Positions 1 through 8,385 of a stretch of DNA of 64,000 nucleotides are shown here, piece after piece. Where the stretch lies: the NCBI GenBank assembly GCA_023229665.1, contig JALNYW010000001.1, positions 720,088 through 784,087 on the forward strand, in the 5' to 3' direction. The stretch comes from Patescibacteria group bacterium (GTDB taxonomy: Bacteria > Patescibacteriota > Patescibacteriia > 2-12-FULL-60-25). Made by a program: the position numbers and the translations under genes. Numbering within the stretch: the stretch's first letter is position 1; each line of letters opens with the position of its first letter. The notes under the pieces are model-generated. The model made no database searches and was not told the DNA's origin. It saw only the letters and a list, made by a program, of their open reading frames with translations.

Positions 1-20
1 CGACTTGGTAAGATCACGAG

Positions 21-56
21 AAACAAAACCCCCGCCTCTCGGCGGGGGTTTTGTTT
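21..56. terminator. Bidirectional intrinsic terminator
   Basis: A perfect 16-bp inverted repeat with a TCTC loop; the GC core is flanked by A-rich and T-rich tracts, so it can work in both directions. It lies 13 bp beyond the efp stop codon and is the likely end of the minus-strand efp transcript. Confidence 0.9.
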
Positions 57-68
57 TACGTTCTTTCT

Positions 69-632
69 TTAGGCGCGTTCCACGTATTCGCCCGTCTCCG
101 TATTCACGATGATGTTCTCGCCTTGCTTGATGAAGAGCGGCGCCTTCACCTTGATCCCGCCTTCGACGGTCACTTCTTTCGTCATGTTCCCGCCGGACAC
201 CGTGTTTCCACCCGTCGCGTCCATGGATTCGATGACCTTGAACGTCATCTTGCGTGGCAATTCGATCGACAAGGGGCGGCCCTCGTGGGTGGTCATGTTG
301 ATTTCCATGCCGTCACGGAGATACTTTCCCTGCTCCCCGACCGCATCATCCGCCATGCTGACCTGATCGAAGGATTCCTGGTCCATGAAGGTGTAGCCGG
401 AAGCATCATGGAACAAATACTGCATGCGGCGGTGCTCGACTTCCACCAATTCGATGGTTTCGGAAGTCTTGTAGGTGGCTTCAAGCGTTTTGCCGCTTTC
501 CAGGTTGCGGATGCGCGTGCGCACGAACGCCGCGCCCTTGCCCGGGTTGATGTGCTGGAATTCGACCACAAGCCAGAGGCCGGCCGAGTCCTTGATCACT
601 ACGCCTTTCTTGATGTCGTTTGGGGATGCCAT
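69..632 (-). CDS. efp: Translation elongation factor P
   Basis: EF-P binds between the P and E sites of the ribosome and relieves stalling at polyproline stretches. The 187-residue product has the family length: an N-terminal KOW-like domain followed by two OB folds. The conserved loop that reaches the P-tRNA reads NPGKG, with the modifiable lysine at residue 32, the type used by EpmA rather than the arginine type. The gene modifying it (epmA) sits just upstream on the same strand. A possible promoter (TTGACG, then CATAGT 17 nt later on the minus strand) lies between epmA and efp, so efp can be transcribed alone. It ends at the bidirectional hairpin. Confidence 0.97.
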   Translation of the reverse strand: MASPNDIKKGVVIKDSAGLWLVVEFQHINPGKGAAFVRTRIRNLESGKTLEATYKTSETIELVEVEHRRMQYLFHDASGYTFMDQESFDQVSMADDAVGEQGKYLRDGMEINMTTHEGRPLSIELPRKMTFKVIESMDATGGNTVSGGNMTKEVTVEGGIKVKAPLFIKQGENIIVNTETGEYVERA

Positions 633-700
633 AACGGGAATATCGTTCGTTAGTCGGCCGCAACTATGCCAATTTGCCCTTCTTTCGTCAATGATTCCCC

Positions 701-1666
701 CTAGAACCGCTCGCGAACCGGAATCGGCATAAGCTCGCTGAGAGATTTCGCGCCGGTAAGCAGCATCGCCAGCCGGTCCACGCCAAAAGCAATGCCGGAG
801 GCCTCCCCCATTTTGGGCAAGGCTTCCAGAAAACGCTCATCAATGGGCCAGGTCTCCTTTCCAAGTGAACGGCGCAACTCCTGCTCTTCTTCAAAGCGCT
901 TGCGCTGTTCCGTTGCATCCGTGAGCTCAACAAAACCGTTCGCAAGCTCGAGCGAGCCGATATACAACTCGGTGCGCAACGCATACCGCGGGTCGCTTGG
1001 ATCTTTCTTCGCAAGCGCGGCCATCGAAACGGGATAGGTGTGCAGGAAGGTCGGGACCTCGCCCAGCTTCGGCTCGACTTCGGACAAAAAGATTTTGAAA
1101 AATAAATCATCCCACGTATCGGCCTCGTTCACGGTTTGATGATGTTCCCGGCACGCCTCCGCCACGGCCTCCCGATCGCCAATCAATGAATCTAATTCCA
1201 CGTTTGCATACTGTTTCATGGCATCGCGGACGGAAAGGCGACGGAACGCCGTCTCAGAAAAAGGTTTTCCGTATTGTCCCGCCACCCATTTCACCATGGC
1301 TTCGGTTCTCTCCATCAATTCAGACAAACCGATCCCCTTCTCATACCATTCGACCATCAAGAATTCCGGATCATGCGTCCCATCCCACGGCTCGTCATTT
1401 CGAAAACACGGGCCCAAATCATAAATCTTCTCAAAACCCGCCGCGAGCATACGCTTCATCGCGTACTCCGGCGAGGTAATAAGCGCACCGCGATGCGGGG
1501 TTCCATCAGCCTCTTCGACCTTGCTCCACATCGGTTCGAGATACGGCTCCTGGCCCGGCAATCCAACCAGACGCGGCGTCTGCAATTCTAAAAATCCTTG
1601 TTCGTCGAAATAACGACGCACAAGCTGCACAACCCTGGAACGGGCACGGATCTGCTCTAGATTCAT
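701..1666 (-). CDS. epmA: EF-P--lysine ligase, EpmA/GenX (LysRS-like)
   Basis: A class II lysyl-tRNA synthetase paralogue without the anticodon-binding domain; the family activates beta-lysine and attaches it to the EF-P lysine. The 321 residues match the short EpmA form (about 325), not full LysRS (about 500). Class II motif 2 is seen as FRNDEP followed by HDPEF, and motif 3 as GIAFGVDRLAML near the C-terminus. Position next to an efp that carries the lysine-type loop supports the role. EpmB, the aminomutase that makes beta-lysine, is not in this window, so the substrate actually used here cannot be stated. The gene follows a small helical protein by 11 bp. Confidence 0.93.
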   Translation of the reverse strand: MNLEQIRARSRVVQLVRRYFDEQGFLELQTPRLVGLPGQEPYLEPMWSKVEEADGTPHRGALITSPEYAMKRMLAAGFEKIYDLGPCFRNDEPWDGTHDPEFLMVEWYEKGIGLSELMERTEAMVKWVAGQYGKPFSETAFRRLSVRDAMKQYANVELDSLIGDREAVAEACREHHQTVNEADTWDDLFFKIFLSEVEPKLGEVPTFLHTYPVSMAALAKKDPSDPRYALRTELYIGSLELANGFVELTDATEQRKRFEEEQELRRSLGKETWPIDERFLEALPKMGEASGIAFGVDRLAMLLTGAKSLSELMPIPVRERF

Positions 1667-1677
1667 CCGGCGGATGC

Positions 1678-2169
1678 TTACGGTTTTCCGGCCAAACTGT
1701 CAAAAAACTTTTGCAGACGCGACTTCGGTTGCGGCTTAATGATCTCGGTCTTGATTTGGCGTTGAGAAACCTTGCCTTCTTCCGGAATCGCGCCGAATTT
1801 CTCTTCCAACTCGGAAAGCTTGGCCGAGCGTTCGGCCGTTTCCTGGAGCTCTTGGCTCAAAACTTCTTCGCGAAGGCCGGAAGCGAGCTCGCGCTGGGAC
1901 TCGGCCTGGGATTCCTTAAACGCGTCGAGACGTTGCCGCGCTTCCGTCCATTCGGACATGACTTGCACGCGCAAATGATCCGGTACCCAGGAAAAATCCG
2001 GGTCACGCCCCTGCTTGAAGTCATCGACGGCCAAGGCCGCATCTTCCATCAGACGATCGGCATCCGGCTCGTGCTGCAGCAACTCCTGGAACCGTTCCGC
2101 AAGCTGTTCGGCCTGGATATCCTCGATATGGAAGATACCCCCTTGTTCGGCCTTGAAGGATTCATTCAT
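1678..2169 (-). CDS. Hypothetical protein, acidic, helical
   Basis: Not recognised. The product of about 163 residues is acidic and predicted to be almost entirely helical, with a central E/Q-rich coiled-coil segment and a basic C-terminal tail (KPQPKSRLQKFF). I place the start at the ATG at 2169 because the longer frame would run through the rpsR terminator; the ATG is preceded on the minus strand by a GGTGGG-like ribosome site. It lies 11 bp upstream of epmA and probably shares its transcript. No membrane segment or signal peptide. Confidence 0.7.
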   Translation of the reverse strand: MNESFKAEQGGIFHIEDIQAEQLAERFQELLQHEPDADRLMEDAALAVDDFKQGRDPDFSWVPDHLRVQVMSEWTEARQRLDAFKESQAESQRELASGLREEVLSQELQETAERSAKLSELEEKFGAIPEEGKVSQRQIKTEIIKPQPKSRLQKFFDSLAGKP

Positions 2170-2187
2170 AGATAATCCCACCATAGC

Positions 2188-2230
2188 AAAACTCCCCGCC
2201 GACATCTAGAAAGTTGTGGCGGGGAGTTTT
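2188..2230 (-). terminator. Terminator of rpsF-ssb-rpsR
   Basis: Thirteen-bp perfect arms (2188-2200 and 2218-2230) with a 17-nt loop, ending in T-tract on the minus strand, 5 bp beyond the rpsR stop. It separates the ribosomal operon from the next gene. Confidence 0.85.
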
Positions 2231-2234
2231 GAGC

Positions 2235-2456
2235 TTAGCGGACCAAGTACGGCAGCAAGGCCATGAAGCGCGCGCGCTTGATCGCGTTCGCGAGCTTGCG
2301 CTGGTGCCAGGCGCAGACGCCGGAGCGCTTGCGCGGCACGATCTTGCCGAAGGACGAGAGGTAACGCTGGAGCGTCTTCGTGTCCTTGTAGTTGATGTCT
2401 TGGGCGTTGACCTGGCAGAAATGACAGGTCTTCGGTTTGCGGGAGGTGGGTTTCAT
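2235..2456 (-). CDS. rpsR: 30S ribosomal protein bS18
   Basis: The 73-residue product has the bS18 signature: YKDTKTLQRYLS, then KIVPRKRSG and HQRKLANAIKRAR. It is the zinc-binding form, with C11, C14, C48 and H51 in CxxC ... CxxH spacing. bS18 pairs with bS6 on the platform of the 30S subunit. Third gene of the usual rpsF-ssb-rpsR operon, 52 bp after ssb. Confidence 0.97.
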   Translation of the reverse strand: MKPTSRKPKTCHFCQVNAQDINYKDTKTLQRYLSSFGKIVPRKRSGVCAWHQRKLANAIKRARFMALLPYLVR

Positions 2457-2508
2457 AGGTGGGGCGCGGAGTGCTTAAGCATTCGGAACCGCGCGGGATG
2501 AAATGAAT

Positions 2509-2979
2509 TTAGAAGGGAATATCTTCGAGACGGATCTCCTGATCGCCGACGCCGCGATCAATCGCGTTGGCTTGCGCCTGGGCGGATGGGTCGGCGGCGG
2601 GCATGGACGGGGCGCTCGGCGTTCCCACGGGACGCGGGGCGGCGCCGGGCTCCTTACGGTCCAGCATGATCATATTATCGGCCACGATTTCGGTCCGGTT
2701 GCGCTTTTGGCCATCCGGAGCCTCCCATTCGCGGGTTTGCAGGCGTCCTTCGATATAGGTCTTACGGCCTTTACCGAGATACTGTCCGCAAATCTCGGCG
2801 AGCTTGCCCCAAGCCACGACATTGTGGAACTCGGTGCGTTGCTGCTTCTGTCCCTGGGCATCGGTCCACTGTTGATTCGTGGCGATGCCGAACGAACAGA
2901 CAGTTTGCCCCGTCGGGGTGGTCCGGACTTCCGGGTCCCGCGTGACATTCCCGATAATCATGGCTCGATTGAGATCCAT
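2509..2979 (-). CDS. ssb: Single-stranded DNA-binding protein
   Basis: SSB coats single-stranded DNA in replication, recombination and repair and recruits partners through its C-terminal tip. Residues 1-105 form the OB fold (MIIGNVTRDPEVR start, WGKLAEICGQYLGKG middle). A flexible Pro/Ala-rich linker follows, ending in the acidic tip EDIPF at the last five residues. Length 156 is standard. It lies between rpsF (12 bp away) and rpsR. Confidence 0.97.
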   Translation of the reverse strand: MDLNRAMIIGNVTRDPEVRTTPTGQTVCSFGIATNQQWTDAQGQKQQRTEFHNVVAWGKLAEICGQYLGKGRKTYIEGRLQTREWEAPDGQKRNRTEIVADNMIMLDRKEPGAAPRPVGTPSAPSMPAADPSAQAQANAIDRGVGDQEIRLEDIPF

Positions 2980-2991
2980 ACGATTTGATCT

Positions 2992-3537
2992 TTACACGGT
3001 TTCCTCAGGCTTGGAAGCTTCCGGCTTCGCTTCACCCTCGGCGGGCTTGGCTTCGCCTTCCGGCTTCGCCTCACCTTCTTTCACCTCGCCTTCCGGCTTG
3101 GCTTCGCCTTCCTTTACTTCGCCGTCCTTGGCTTCCGCGGAAACGCGGCGGCGCGGGCGGTCTTCCTTCAAGTTCACGTCCACTTCGGCGAACTGCACGA
3201 GCTCGTACTTGGCTTCGGAGCCGGCTTCTTCAGCCGAGAGGATCATGTGGCGCAGGACTTCCGGCGTGATGCGGAGCTGCATGTCGAGCTTGGCGACGGC
3301 GGACGGCTCGGCTGAGAGCATCACCTGGACATAGTAGCCGTGGCGCTGATCCTTGATCGGATAGGCGAAACGGAGCTTGCCGAGGCGCGTGGTGGATTCC
3401 ACCGAAGCGCCTACCTTGGAAATAAGACCTGACACCCGCGTTTCGATCTCACCGGCTTCGTCGTCGGTGAAGGTCGTCGGGATGATGTAGAGGAGCTCGT
3501 AGCGACGAGCGTTCTGATCCGACATATGAGGTGACAT
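2992..3537 (-). CDS. rpsF: 30S ribosomal protein bS6 with long charged tail
   Basis: Residues 8-128 are a normal bS6 (RRYELLYIIP start, GKLRFAYPIKDQRHGYYV). Residues about 132-181 form an extra low-complexity tail built from Glu-Gly-Glu-Ala-Lys-Pro repeats; bS6 is usually 95-135 residues. I chose the ATG at 3537 because AGGGG lies 2-6 nt before it, whereas the inner ATG at 3525 has no ribosome site; the longest frame would start further out without support. It heads the rpsF-ssb-rpsR operon. The tail resembles the Glu-rich ends added post-translationally by RimK in some bacteria, but here it is gene-encoded. Confidence 0.93.
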   Translation of the reverse strand: MSPHMSDQNARRYELLYIIPTTFTDDEAGEIETRVSGLISKVGASVESTTRLGKLRFAYPIKDQRHGYYVQVMLSAEPSAVAKLDMQLRITPEVLRHMILSAEEAGSEAKYELVQFAEVDVNLKEDRPRRRVSAEAKDGEVKEGEAKPEGEVKEGEAKPEGEAKPAEGEAKPEASKPEETV

Positions 3538-3605
3538 GTCCCCTGTTCGGGGCCCCTTGGCGCATGCCTCAGGTTGGCCAGTCACGGTCAATATTTAGTG
3601 CCGAG

Positions 3606-3634
3606 ACCTTAGCCGAAACCCCTGACTTTGGCAA
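3606..3634 (-). promoter_or_regulatory. Promoter of rpsF-ssb-rpsR
   Basis: On the minus strand TTGCCA and TAAGGT are separated by 17 nt, about 68 bp upstream of the rpsF start. The TAnGGT form of the -10 box recurs at other promoters in this window. Confidence 0.6.
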
Positions 3635-3654
3635 GAGTTCGGCTTGGCTTAAAT

Positions 3655-3686
3655 AAAAAAGCCCCGAACCGCGAACGGTTCAGGGC
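3655..3686 (-). terminator. Terminator of the 3680-5593 gene
   Basis: Hairpin of 11 bp with one mismatch around a short loop, followed on the minus strand by six T. It overlaps the last codons and stop of the gene it ends, a compact arrangement repeated at 10847 and 11837. Confidence 0.85.
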
Positions 3687-5593
3687 GAGGTGTTGGCCGG
3701 AGCCTCCGGTCCGTGGGGCGGACGGATCCGGCGCTCGGTGAGCATGGCGGGGTCCAGCGCTTCGATGGCGCTGGGAAAGTCCCTCAGCCGGATGGGGTCC
3801 TGGAGCTGCGGGCACACCACGTTCGTGTTGTGCAGGAACACGGCGAGACCACTCGCTTCGTACTCGTCGCACAGGAGGACGGGAGCCGCTCCGGGCCGCG
3901 TTTCCGCCTCGTCGAGGAGACGGGTGATGAACCCGTGCAGGGCCGGCGTGGCCTGCTGCCGCTCGAAGTCCTCGGTGATCCTGCGCGGCCGCGGCTGACG
4001 GCCGGGTGGCGCGGAGGACGATCCGTTGGCAGGAGCCTCCCCCTGAGACGGAACGGCGAGGAAGGCCTCCTCGAGCTCTCGGCGCGTGAGCGCGGCCACG
4101 GCGGCCGCATGCTCTTCGGCGCGAGTCCTCTCGGCCCGCATGATCTCGATGGTCAGCGCTTCGTAGGTGCTGGCCTTGGCCTGGAGCTTTCGCAGCGCTT
4201 CGGCGCGCTTGTGGATCCAGTCCGCCAACCGTTGGTCGGTGGCGCTCGTGTCGAAGGCGAGGCCGCACTGCAGCTTCATGTCACGCTCGAGCGTGCCCAC
4301 GAGGCCGGCGATCTTCGCGCGCAAGTCGCTCGAGTCGCCCAGGGTCTCGAGGTTCTCCTCGTAGACCTTCAGGACGCCCTGGAGATCGGCGATCAGCTTC
4401 TCGTCCCGGGGATTGGCGTTGTTCGCCTCCTCCAGGTCGCTCATCGTCTCCTCCACCTGCGTTTCCGCATGGAGGAATACCTCTTCCGCGAAGCGCAGCT
4501 TCGCGAGCTCCTCCTGCGCCGCGGCGATCCGGTCCTTGCGGTCCTGGAACGCTTTCAGCTCCTTGAGCTTCTCGAGCGCATCAGCCATGACGCGCTCCAT
4601 GCGGTCGCGCAGGACGCGATAATAGACGACGGCCCTGACCAGGCGCTTACGCCGCTTGGTGAGAGACTTCGTCTTCGCGACCTCCTTCTTGAGGTCTTCC
4701 TCGGCGGTACGAAGGTAGGATCTGGTCTCCATGAGACCGCCTTCGAGCTTCGTCTTCGCCTGCTCAAGCACTCCTCGATACGCGAGGTGCGGCCTGAGCA
4801 TGAAGTACCGGATCGGCCACAGTGCGATCAGCAGCAGGGCGATCATGATCACGGCGAGCAGGACGAACGCCGCCCACAACGGACGACCGTAGAAGGGGGA
4901 GTTCAGGCTCACGGCCGCCGGGGCGGTCACCGTGACGGTGCGCGGCTCCGGCCGGGCGGCCAGAGCGCTCAGGGCTTCCGCGAGCTCAGCTCGCACAGTC
5001 TCAAGGGCCGTGTTGGCAGCCTCGAGCTGTTCGAGCGCCTCGTCGCGCTCATCGTTCGCACGATGCACGACCGTCTCCGACTCTTCGTAGCGCTGGCGAA
5101 AATCGTCGCGCTCGGCGGTCACGTCACGGAGACGCGATTCGAGCTCGGCGACCCGCGCATCGGGCGCTCCGGCGGGAACCGGACGGCTCGTACGCCGAAC
5201 GATCGGCGGCAGCACGGCTCCGTGCGTGCGCGGAACCCGGTAGGTTGCGCCACGCAGCAAGCCGAAGCTCCTGGTGGCGTCTTCGGGACAGCGTCCCCCG
5301 TACTCGGGGTCGGGACCGAAGTACACCTGGCGTCCGCCCACGCGGCACACGTAGCGCCGTGCATGCGGCAAGTTGGCGAGCACATCGTCGGCGGTGAGCG
5401 TCTCGTCACCGGTGATGCGCCGCGCCAGCGCGACGACCGCCTCCATCGAGGTCGGGCCGTCCACGCCGATACGGACGTAGTCCGCGCCGGCCGGGCGCAC
5501 CTCGTGGACGTTCTGCGCCGACGCGAAGCCGGGCAGGACGAGGAACAGACAGGCAACGAACGCGGCAAACACGATCGAGCGGATGATGGCCAT
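3680..5593 (-). CDS. GC-rich orphan: signal peptide, periplasmic LysM-like domain, TM, coiled coil
   Basis: Function unknown. The 637-residue product has a signal peptide (residues 1-26, ending FASA), an extracytoplasmic domain (27-125), a coiled coil (about 146-212), one membrane span (239-262), a long cytoplasmic coiled-coil region (275-510) and a Pro/Gly-rich linker before a C-terminal 100-residue globular part. The first domain matches that of the 5742-8201 gene: an LxxLxP-type helix end, a Cys in YxCxxxGR, then L(R/V)xGxxYxxPR, which is reminiscent of a split LysM repeat. AAAGGAGG lies 5 nt before the ATG. Codons end almost always in G or C, unlike rpsF or ssb next door. Own promoter region and own terminator make it monocistronic. 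Confidence 0.85.
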   Translation of the reverse strand: MAIIRSIVFAAFVACLFLVLPGFASAQNVHEVRPAGADYVRIGVDGPTSMEAVVALARRITGDETLTADDVLANLPHARRYVCRVGGRQVYFGPDPEYGGRCPEDATRSFGLLRGATYRVPRTHGAVLPPIVRRTSRPVPAGAPDARVAELESRLRDVTAERDDFRQRYEESETVVHRANDERDEALEQLEAANTALETVRAELAEALSALAARPEPRTVTVTAPAAVSLNSPFYGRPLWAAFVLLAVIMIALLLIALWPIRYFMLRPHLAYRGVLEQAKTKLEGGLMETRSYLRTAEEDLKKEVAKTKSLTKRRKRLVRAVVYYRVLRDRMERVMADALEKLKELKAFQDRKDRIAAAQEELAKLRFAEEVFLHAETQVEETMSDLEEANNANPRDEKLIADLQGVLKVYEENLETLGDSSDLRAKIAGLVGTLERDMKLQCGLAFDTSATDQRLADWIHKRAEALRKLQAKASTYEALTIEIMRAERTRAEEHAAAVAALTRRELEEAFLAVPSQGEAPANGSSSAPPGRQPRPRRITEDFERQQATPALHGFITRLLDEAETRPGAAPVLLCDEYEASGLAVFLHNTNVVCPQLQDPIRLRDFPSAIEALDPAMLTERRIRPPHGPEAPANTSP

Positions 5594-5702
5594 GATGGCC
5601 TCCTTTCACTTTCTTGAATGGGTCAATGTACGGAAATCCACGCCCCGAAGGGCTGGGCTAATCGTGGTCATATTAAGACCCGAACGTCAAGGGGAAATGC
5701 AT

Positions 5703-5742
5703 AAAAAAAGAGAGACCTTCGCCCAGGGATGGGCGTCGGTCT
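5703..5742 (-). terminator. Terminator of the 5742-8201 gene
   Basis: Stem GAGACC ... GGTCTC with an inner CGCCCA/TGGGCG stem and GGGA loop, followed on the minus strand by a run of T. The stem touches the stop codon. Confidence 0.85.
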
Positions 5743-8201
5743 CAGTGGTTGGACTCTCCCTCGGCCGGAGGCTCGGGAAGAGCGATCGGCGGCTGCGGAG
5801 CATCCGGGAGCGCGGCGGGCATGCCGCGCACCGTGTCACGACGCACGCGCGTCGTGGCGTCGGCGTCACGGCCGTTGCCATTGCCATGGCCGCTCGGAGC
5901 GAGCGGGAGGGACCGGATCACGGTCGGCTCCCGGTCGCTGTCGGGCACGTCCGCGTCCGCGTCCGCATCGAGCCCCTTGGCATAGGGCTTGGTGGGCTCG
6001 GGCTTCAGGGAAGCCGGAGGCGTGAGCAACGGGTTTACCATGAAGCGCGTCGGCTCCGAAGCCAGCTCGTCCTCACCGTCCCCCGACGCATCCTCGGCCG
6101 CGCGCTCGGCGGCCGCGGCCGCGATTGCGCTTCCGAGGTCCACCGGGCGTTCCGTGGTCTCGCCCTCGTCCTGATCGGCCAGGGGCTCGGTGCCCAAGCC
6201 GACCGGGGTCTCGATCGCAGGAACGGCCGCCGGAAGCGGCGCATGTCCCGCCGTCAGGGTCTCCAACGAAGGCTGCTCGCCGTCGGGGACGGTATGCGTA
6301 CCCGGCGCGGGCGTCTGGTCGTGCAACTCGGGCGCGAGCCCGAGGAGCCGGTCCATGGCCTCCAGCGCCTTGCCGAAGCCCTCTTCGTGGATGATGCGCA
6401 GGAAGTCGTTCAGCGTCGGTCCACGCAGCTCGTGGATCGTCATCTTCTCGCCCTTCTTGCCCTTCGCGGGGTTCTGGAAGACTCGCTTCAGCGAGAACTT
6501 CTCCATGATCTTCTCTCCGTCGACGACGCGTCGGCGCTCGCCCTGGTGGAAGGCGAGGATGGAGCCGAACTCTCCGCGCCAGATGGCGAAGAGCTTCTCG
6601 CGGATCACGGAGATCTGCGCGAGCAGGGTGCCGTCGTCCGACGGCTTGGCCTGCTTGGCTTCCTCGAGCTCCCGGCGAAGCACGCCCACCTCGGTCTCGA
6701 AGGGAACGAGCGTTTCGATGCGGTCGTTGAGAGCCCGACGTTCTTCGTCGAAGTTCTCTCCGAACCGGTTCAGCTCGTCGGCGTGGGCGCGGTCCCGGGC
6801 CTGCACGGCGTCGGTGACGGCGCGCTCGAGACCCGGATGGACCCCGCGAGCGAGCTGATCGATGCGTTCCTCGTCGAAGGCGACCGCGTCGCCGAACGAT
6901 CCGGCCCACGCGGTCTGCAACTGCAGGTGCCGGTGGGTGGAGGTGAGCAGGAAGGCCAGCGTCGCCTTGGCGGACTGGTCCACCATGCGTCCGAGCTTGA
7001 GAAGCAGTCCGTCGAGACCCTTCTCGTTCTTCAGGGCACCGTCATCGACGGCCCGGAAGATCTCACGGTAGTTGTTCTCCGTGGCTTCGAACGGGTTCTT
7101 TGCCGGAGGCGGCGTCGGAACGGAAACCGCGAGGGACGTCTGGGCGACCCCCAGAAGCGCCTTCTCGGCCTTCTTCAGGTACTCCCTGAGCGTCTTGGCC
7201 AGGTTCTCGACCGTGACCTTCTGCTTGGTCTCCTCGTTGAAGACCGTCAGCACCTCGACGAGCTGCAGGCTCGTGGTGGTGTCGGCGACGCGCACGGCGT
7301 CGTCGAGCTTGCGCTGCCACTCGCCGTTGAGCTGCTGGCGGAGCTGGATCTTCTCCGACTCGCGCATGTCGATGATGCCGACCTTGCGCGTGACGAGCGC
7401 CCAGAAAAGAGCGGCGACCAGCAGCAAGCACAGGATGCCCATGAACCAGATCCGGTTTACCCGGTTCTCGTCGGTCGCGCGTGCTGCCGCGAGCTCGGTC
7501 TCGAGCTGCGCGACGCGCTCCGCGGACGCCGTGTCCACGGCCGGTTCCTCGGGAACCTCGAACGTCATGTCCGAACCGGGGGTCTCCGCGGTCGCGGAGA
7601 CACGGTCCACGGCCGCGCTGAGCGCGGACGCGTAGGCGCCGACCGAAGACGGCGGCGCGCCCCGGGCGATGAGCGCCTGGGCCGGGTCGTTCGTCTCACG
7701 AGCGACGTCCCTCACCTCGGTCGCCGAAGCGATGGTGATGCGGTGCGTGATGTCGTCGAGCTCTTCGCCCGGCGAACGGATGATCTCGCGCGGGATGAGG
7801 TACATCATCCCTTCCACGAGCTCGCGGCGGACGGATCCGTCGGCGCATCTCGTCGAAGCGAACGTGGCGTAGTCGATGCGGTCGGTGATCGACCCGTCGT
7901 CGTGCTCGATCCCGTTGCGGGTCGGAGGCACGCGACCGCGGCCGTTCTCGATGCAGCGGTAGTTCACGTGATGCGGATTGAGCGCATCGATCTGGTCCTC
8001 GGTCGTCCCGGGCGCGGCAAGCGCCACCAGGTGGGCATAGGGCTCGCGGCCCTGCGCCCGCAGGCGGTAGAACGCGTGCCCGTCGATCTCGACGGAGCGC
8101 GCGCGATCCTCGAGCGACTCGCGGAGCGAGTCCTGTGCCGACGCGAACGTCGGCACGAACCAGGCCAGAAGGGCCGTCAGGAACAGGTTGCAGAACTTCA
8201 T
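5742..8201 (-). CDS. GC-rich orphan: paralogue of the 3680-5593 gene
   Basis: Function unknown; 819 residues. Signal peptide 1-22 (ending FASA), extracytoplasmic domain with LNPHHVNYRC, a second Cys near 119 and GMMYLIPRE (residues 60-140), an Ala-rich stretch with short coiled coil (228-245), one membrane span (251-270), then a large cytoplasmic region with helical segments and a Pro/Ala-rich acidic C-terminal third. Same order as the neighbouring 3680-5593 gene. The longest frame begins with TTG; I use the ATG at 8201, preceded by AGAGAGG with 5-nt spacing and starting a clean signal peptide. The leader contains a hairpin (8293-8317). Codon use is strongly GC-ending. Monocistronic with its own terminator. 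Confidence 0.85.
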   Translation of the reverse strand: MKFCNLFLTALLAWFVPTFASAQDSLRESLEDRARSVEIDGHAFYRLRAQGREPYAHLVALAAPGTTEDQIDALNPHHVNYRCIENGRGRVPPTRNGIEHDDGSITDRIDYATFASTRCADGSVRRELVEGMMYLIPREIIRSPGEELDDITHRITIASATEVRDVARETNDPAQALIARGAPPSSVGAYASALSAAVDRVSATAETPGSDMTFEVPEEPAVDTASAERVAQLETELAAARATDENRVNRIWFMGILCLLLVAALFWALVTRKVGIIDMRESEKIQLRQQLNGEWQRKLDDAVRVADTTTSLQLVEVLTVFNEETKQKVTVENLAKTLREYLKKAEKALLGVAQTSLAVSVPTPPPAKNPFEATENNYREIFRAVDDGALKNEKGLDGLLLKLGRMVDQSAKATLAFLLTSTHRHLQLQTAWAGSFGDAVAFDEERIDQLARGVHPGLERAVTDAVQARDRAHADELNRFGENFDEERRALNDRIETLVPFETEVGVLRRELEEAKQAKPSDDGTLLAQISVIREKLFAIWRGEFGSILAFHQGERRRVVDGEKIMEKFSLKRVFQNPAKGKKGEKMTIHELRGPTLNDFLRIIHEEGFGKALEAMDRLLGLAPELHDQTPAPGTHTVPDGEQPSLETLTAGHAPLPAAVPAIETPVGLGTEPLADQDEGETTERPVDLGSAIAAAAAERAAEDASGDGEDELASEPTRFMVNPLLTPPASLKPEPTKPYAKGLDADADADVPDSDREPTVIRSLPLAPSGHGNGNGRDADATTRVRRDTVRGMPAALPDAPQPPIALPEPPAEGESNH

Positions 8202-8347
8202 GGCTTCCTCTCTTCCTTCCAAACCGAAACTTGGTTGAGTTACGTACTGTTAAACTGGAAAGGGCGAATGGCTTGCGCCATCGCCGTCATCGTTGGTCGA
8301 AAACAGGCGACGACCAAGATCATCATACATTATTAGGATTGTCAAGG

Positions 8348-8376
8348 TTGCACCCGGGGGGCTTTTTCGCTATGGT
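8348..8376 (+). promoter_or_regulatory. Leaderless promoter of the methyltransferase gene
   Basis: TTGCAC (8348-8353), 17-nt spacer, TATGGT (8371-8376). The ATG at 8386 is only 9 nt past the -10 box, so the transcript would start within about 0-3 nt of the start codon. A minus-strand TTGACA (8340-8345) for the divergent 8201 gene lies just before it. Confidence 0.65.
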
Positions 8377-8385
8377 CTGGGCTAA

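Noticed and set aside
3713..5617. Open frame of 634 codons on the plus strand opposite the 3680-5593 gene
   Set aside because: Arg/His-rich antisense shadow of a GC-rich gene; the minus-strand frame has signal peptide, ribosome site and terminator.
5583..8336. Open frame of 917 codons on the plus strand
   Set aside because: Antisense shadow of the 5742-8201 gene; extreme GC content keeps the opposite frame free of stops.
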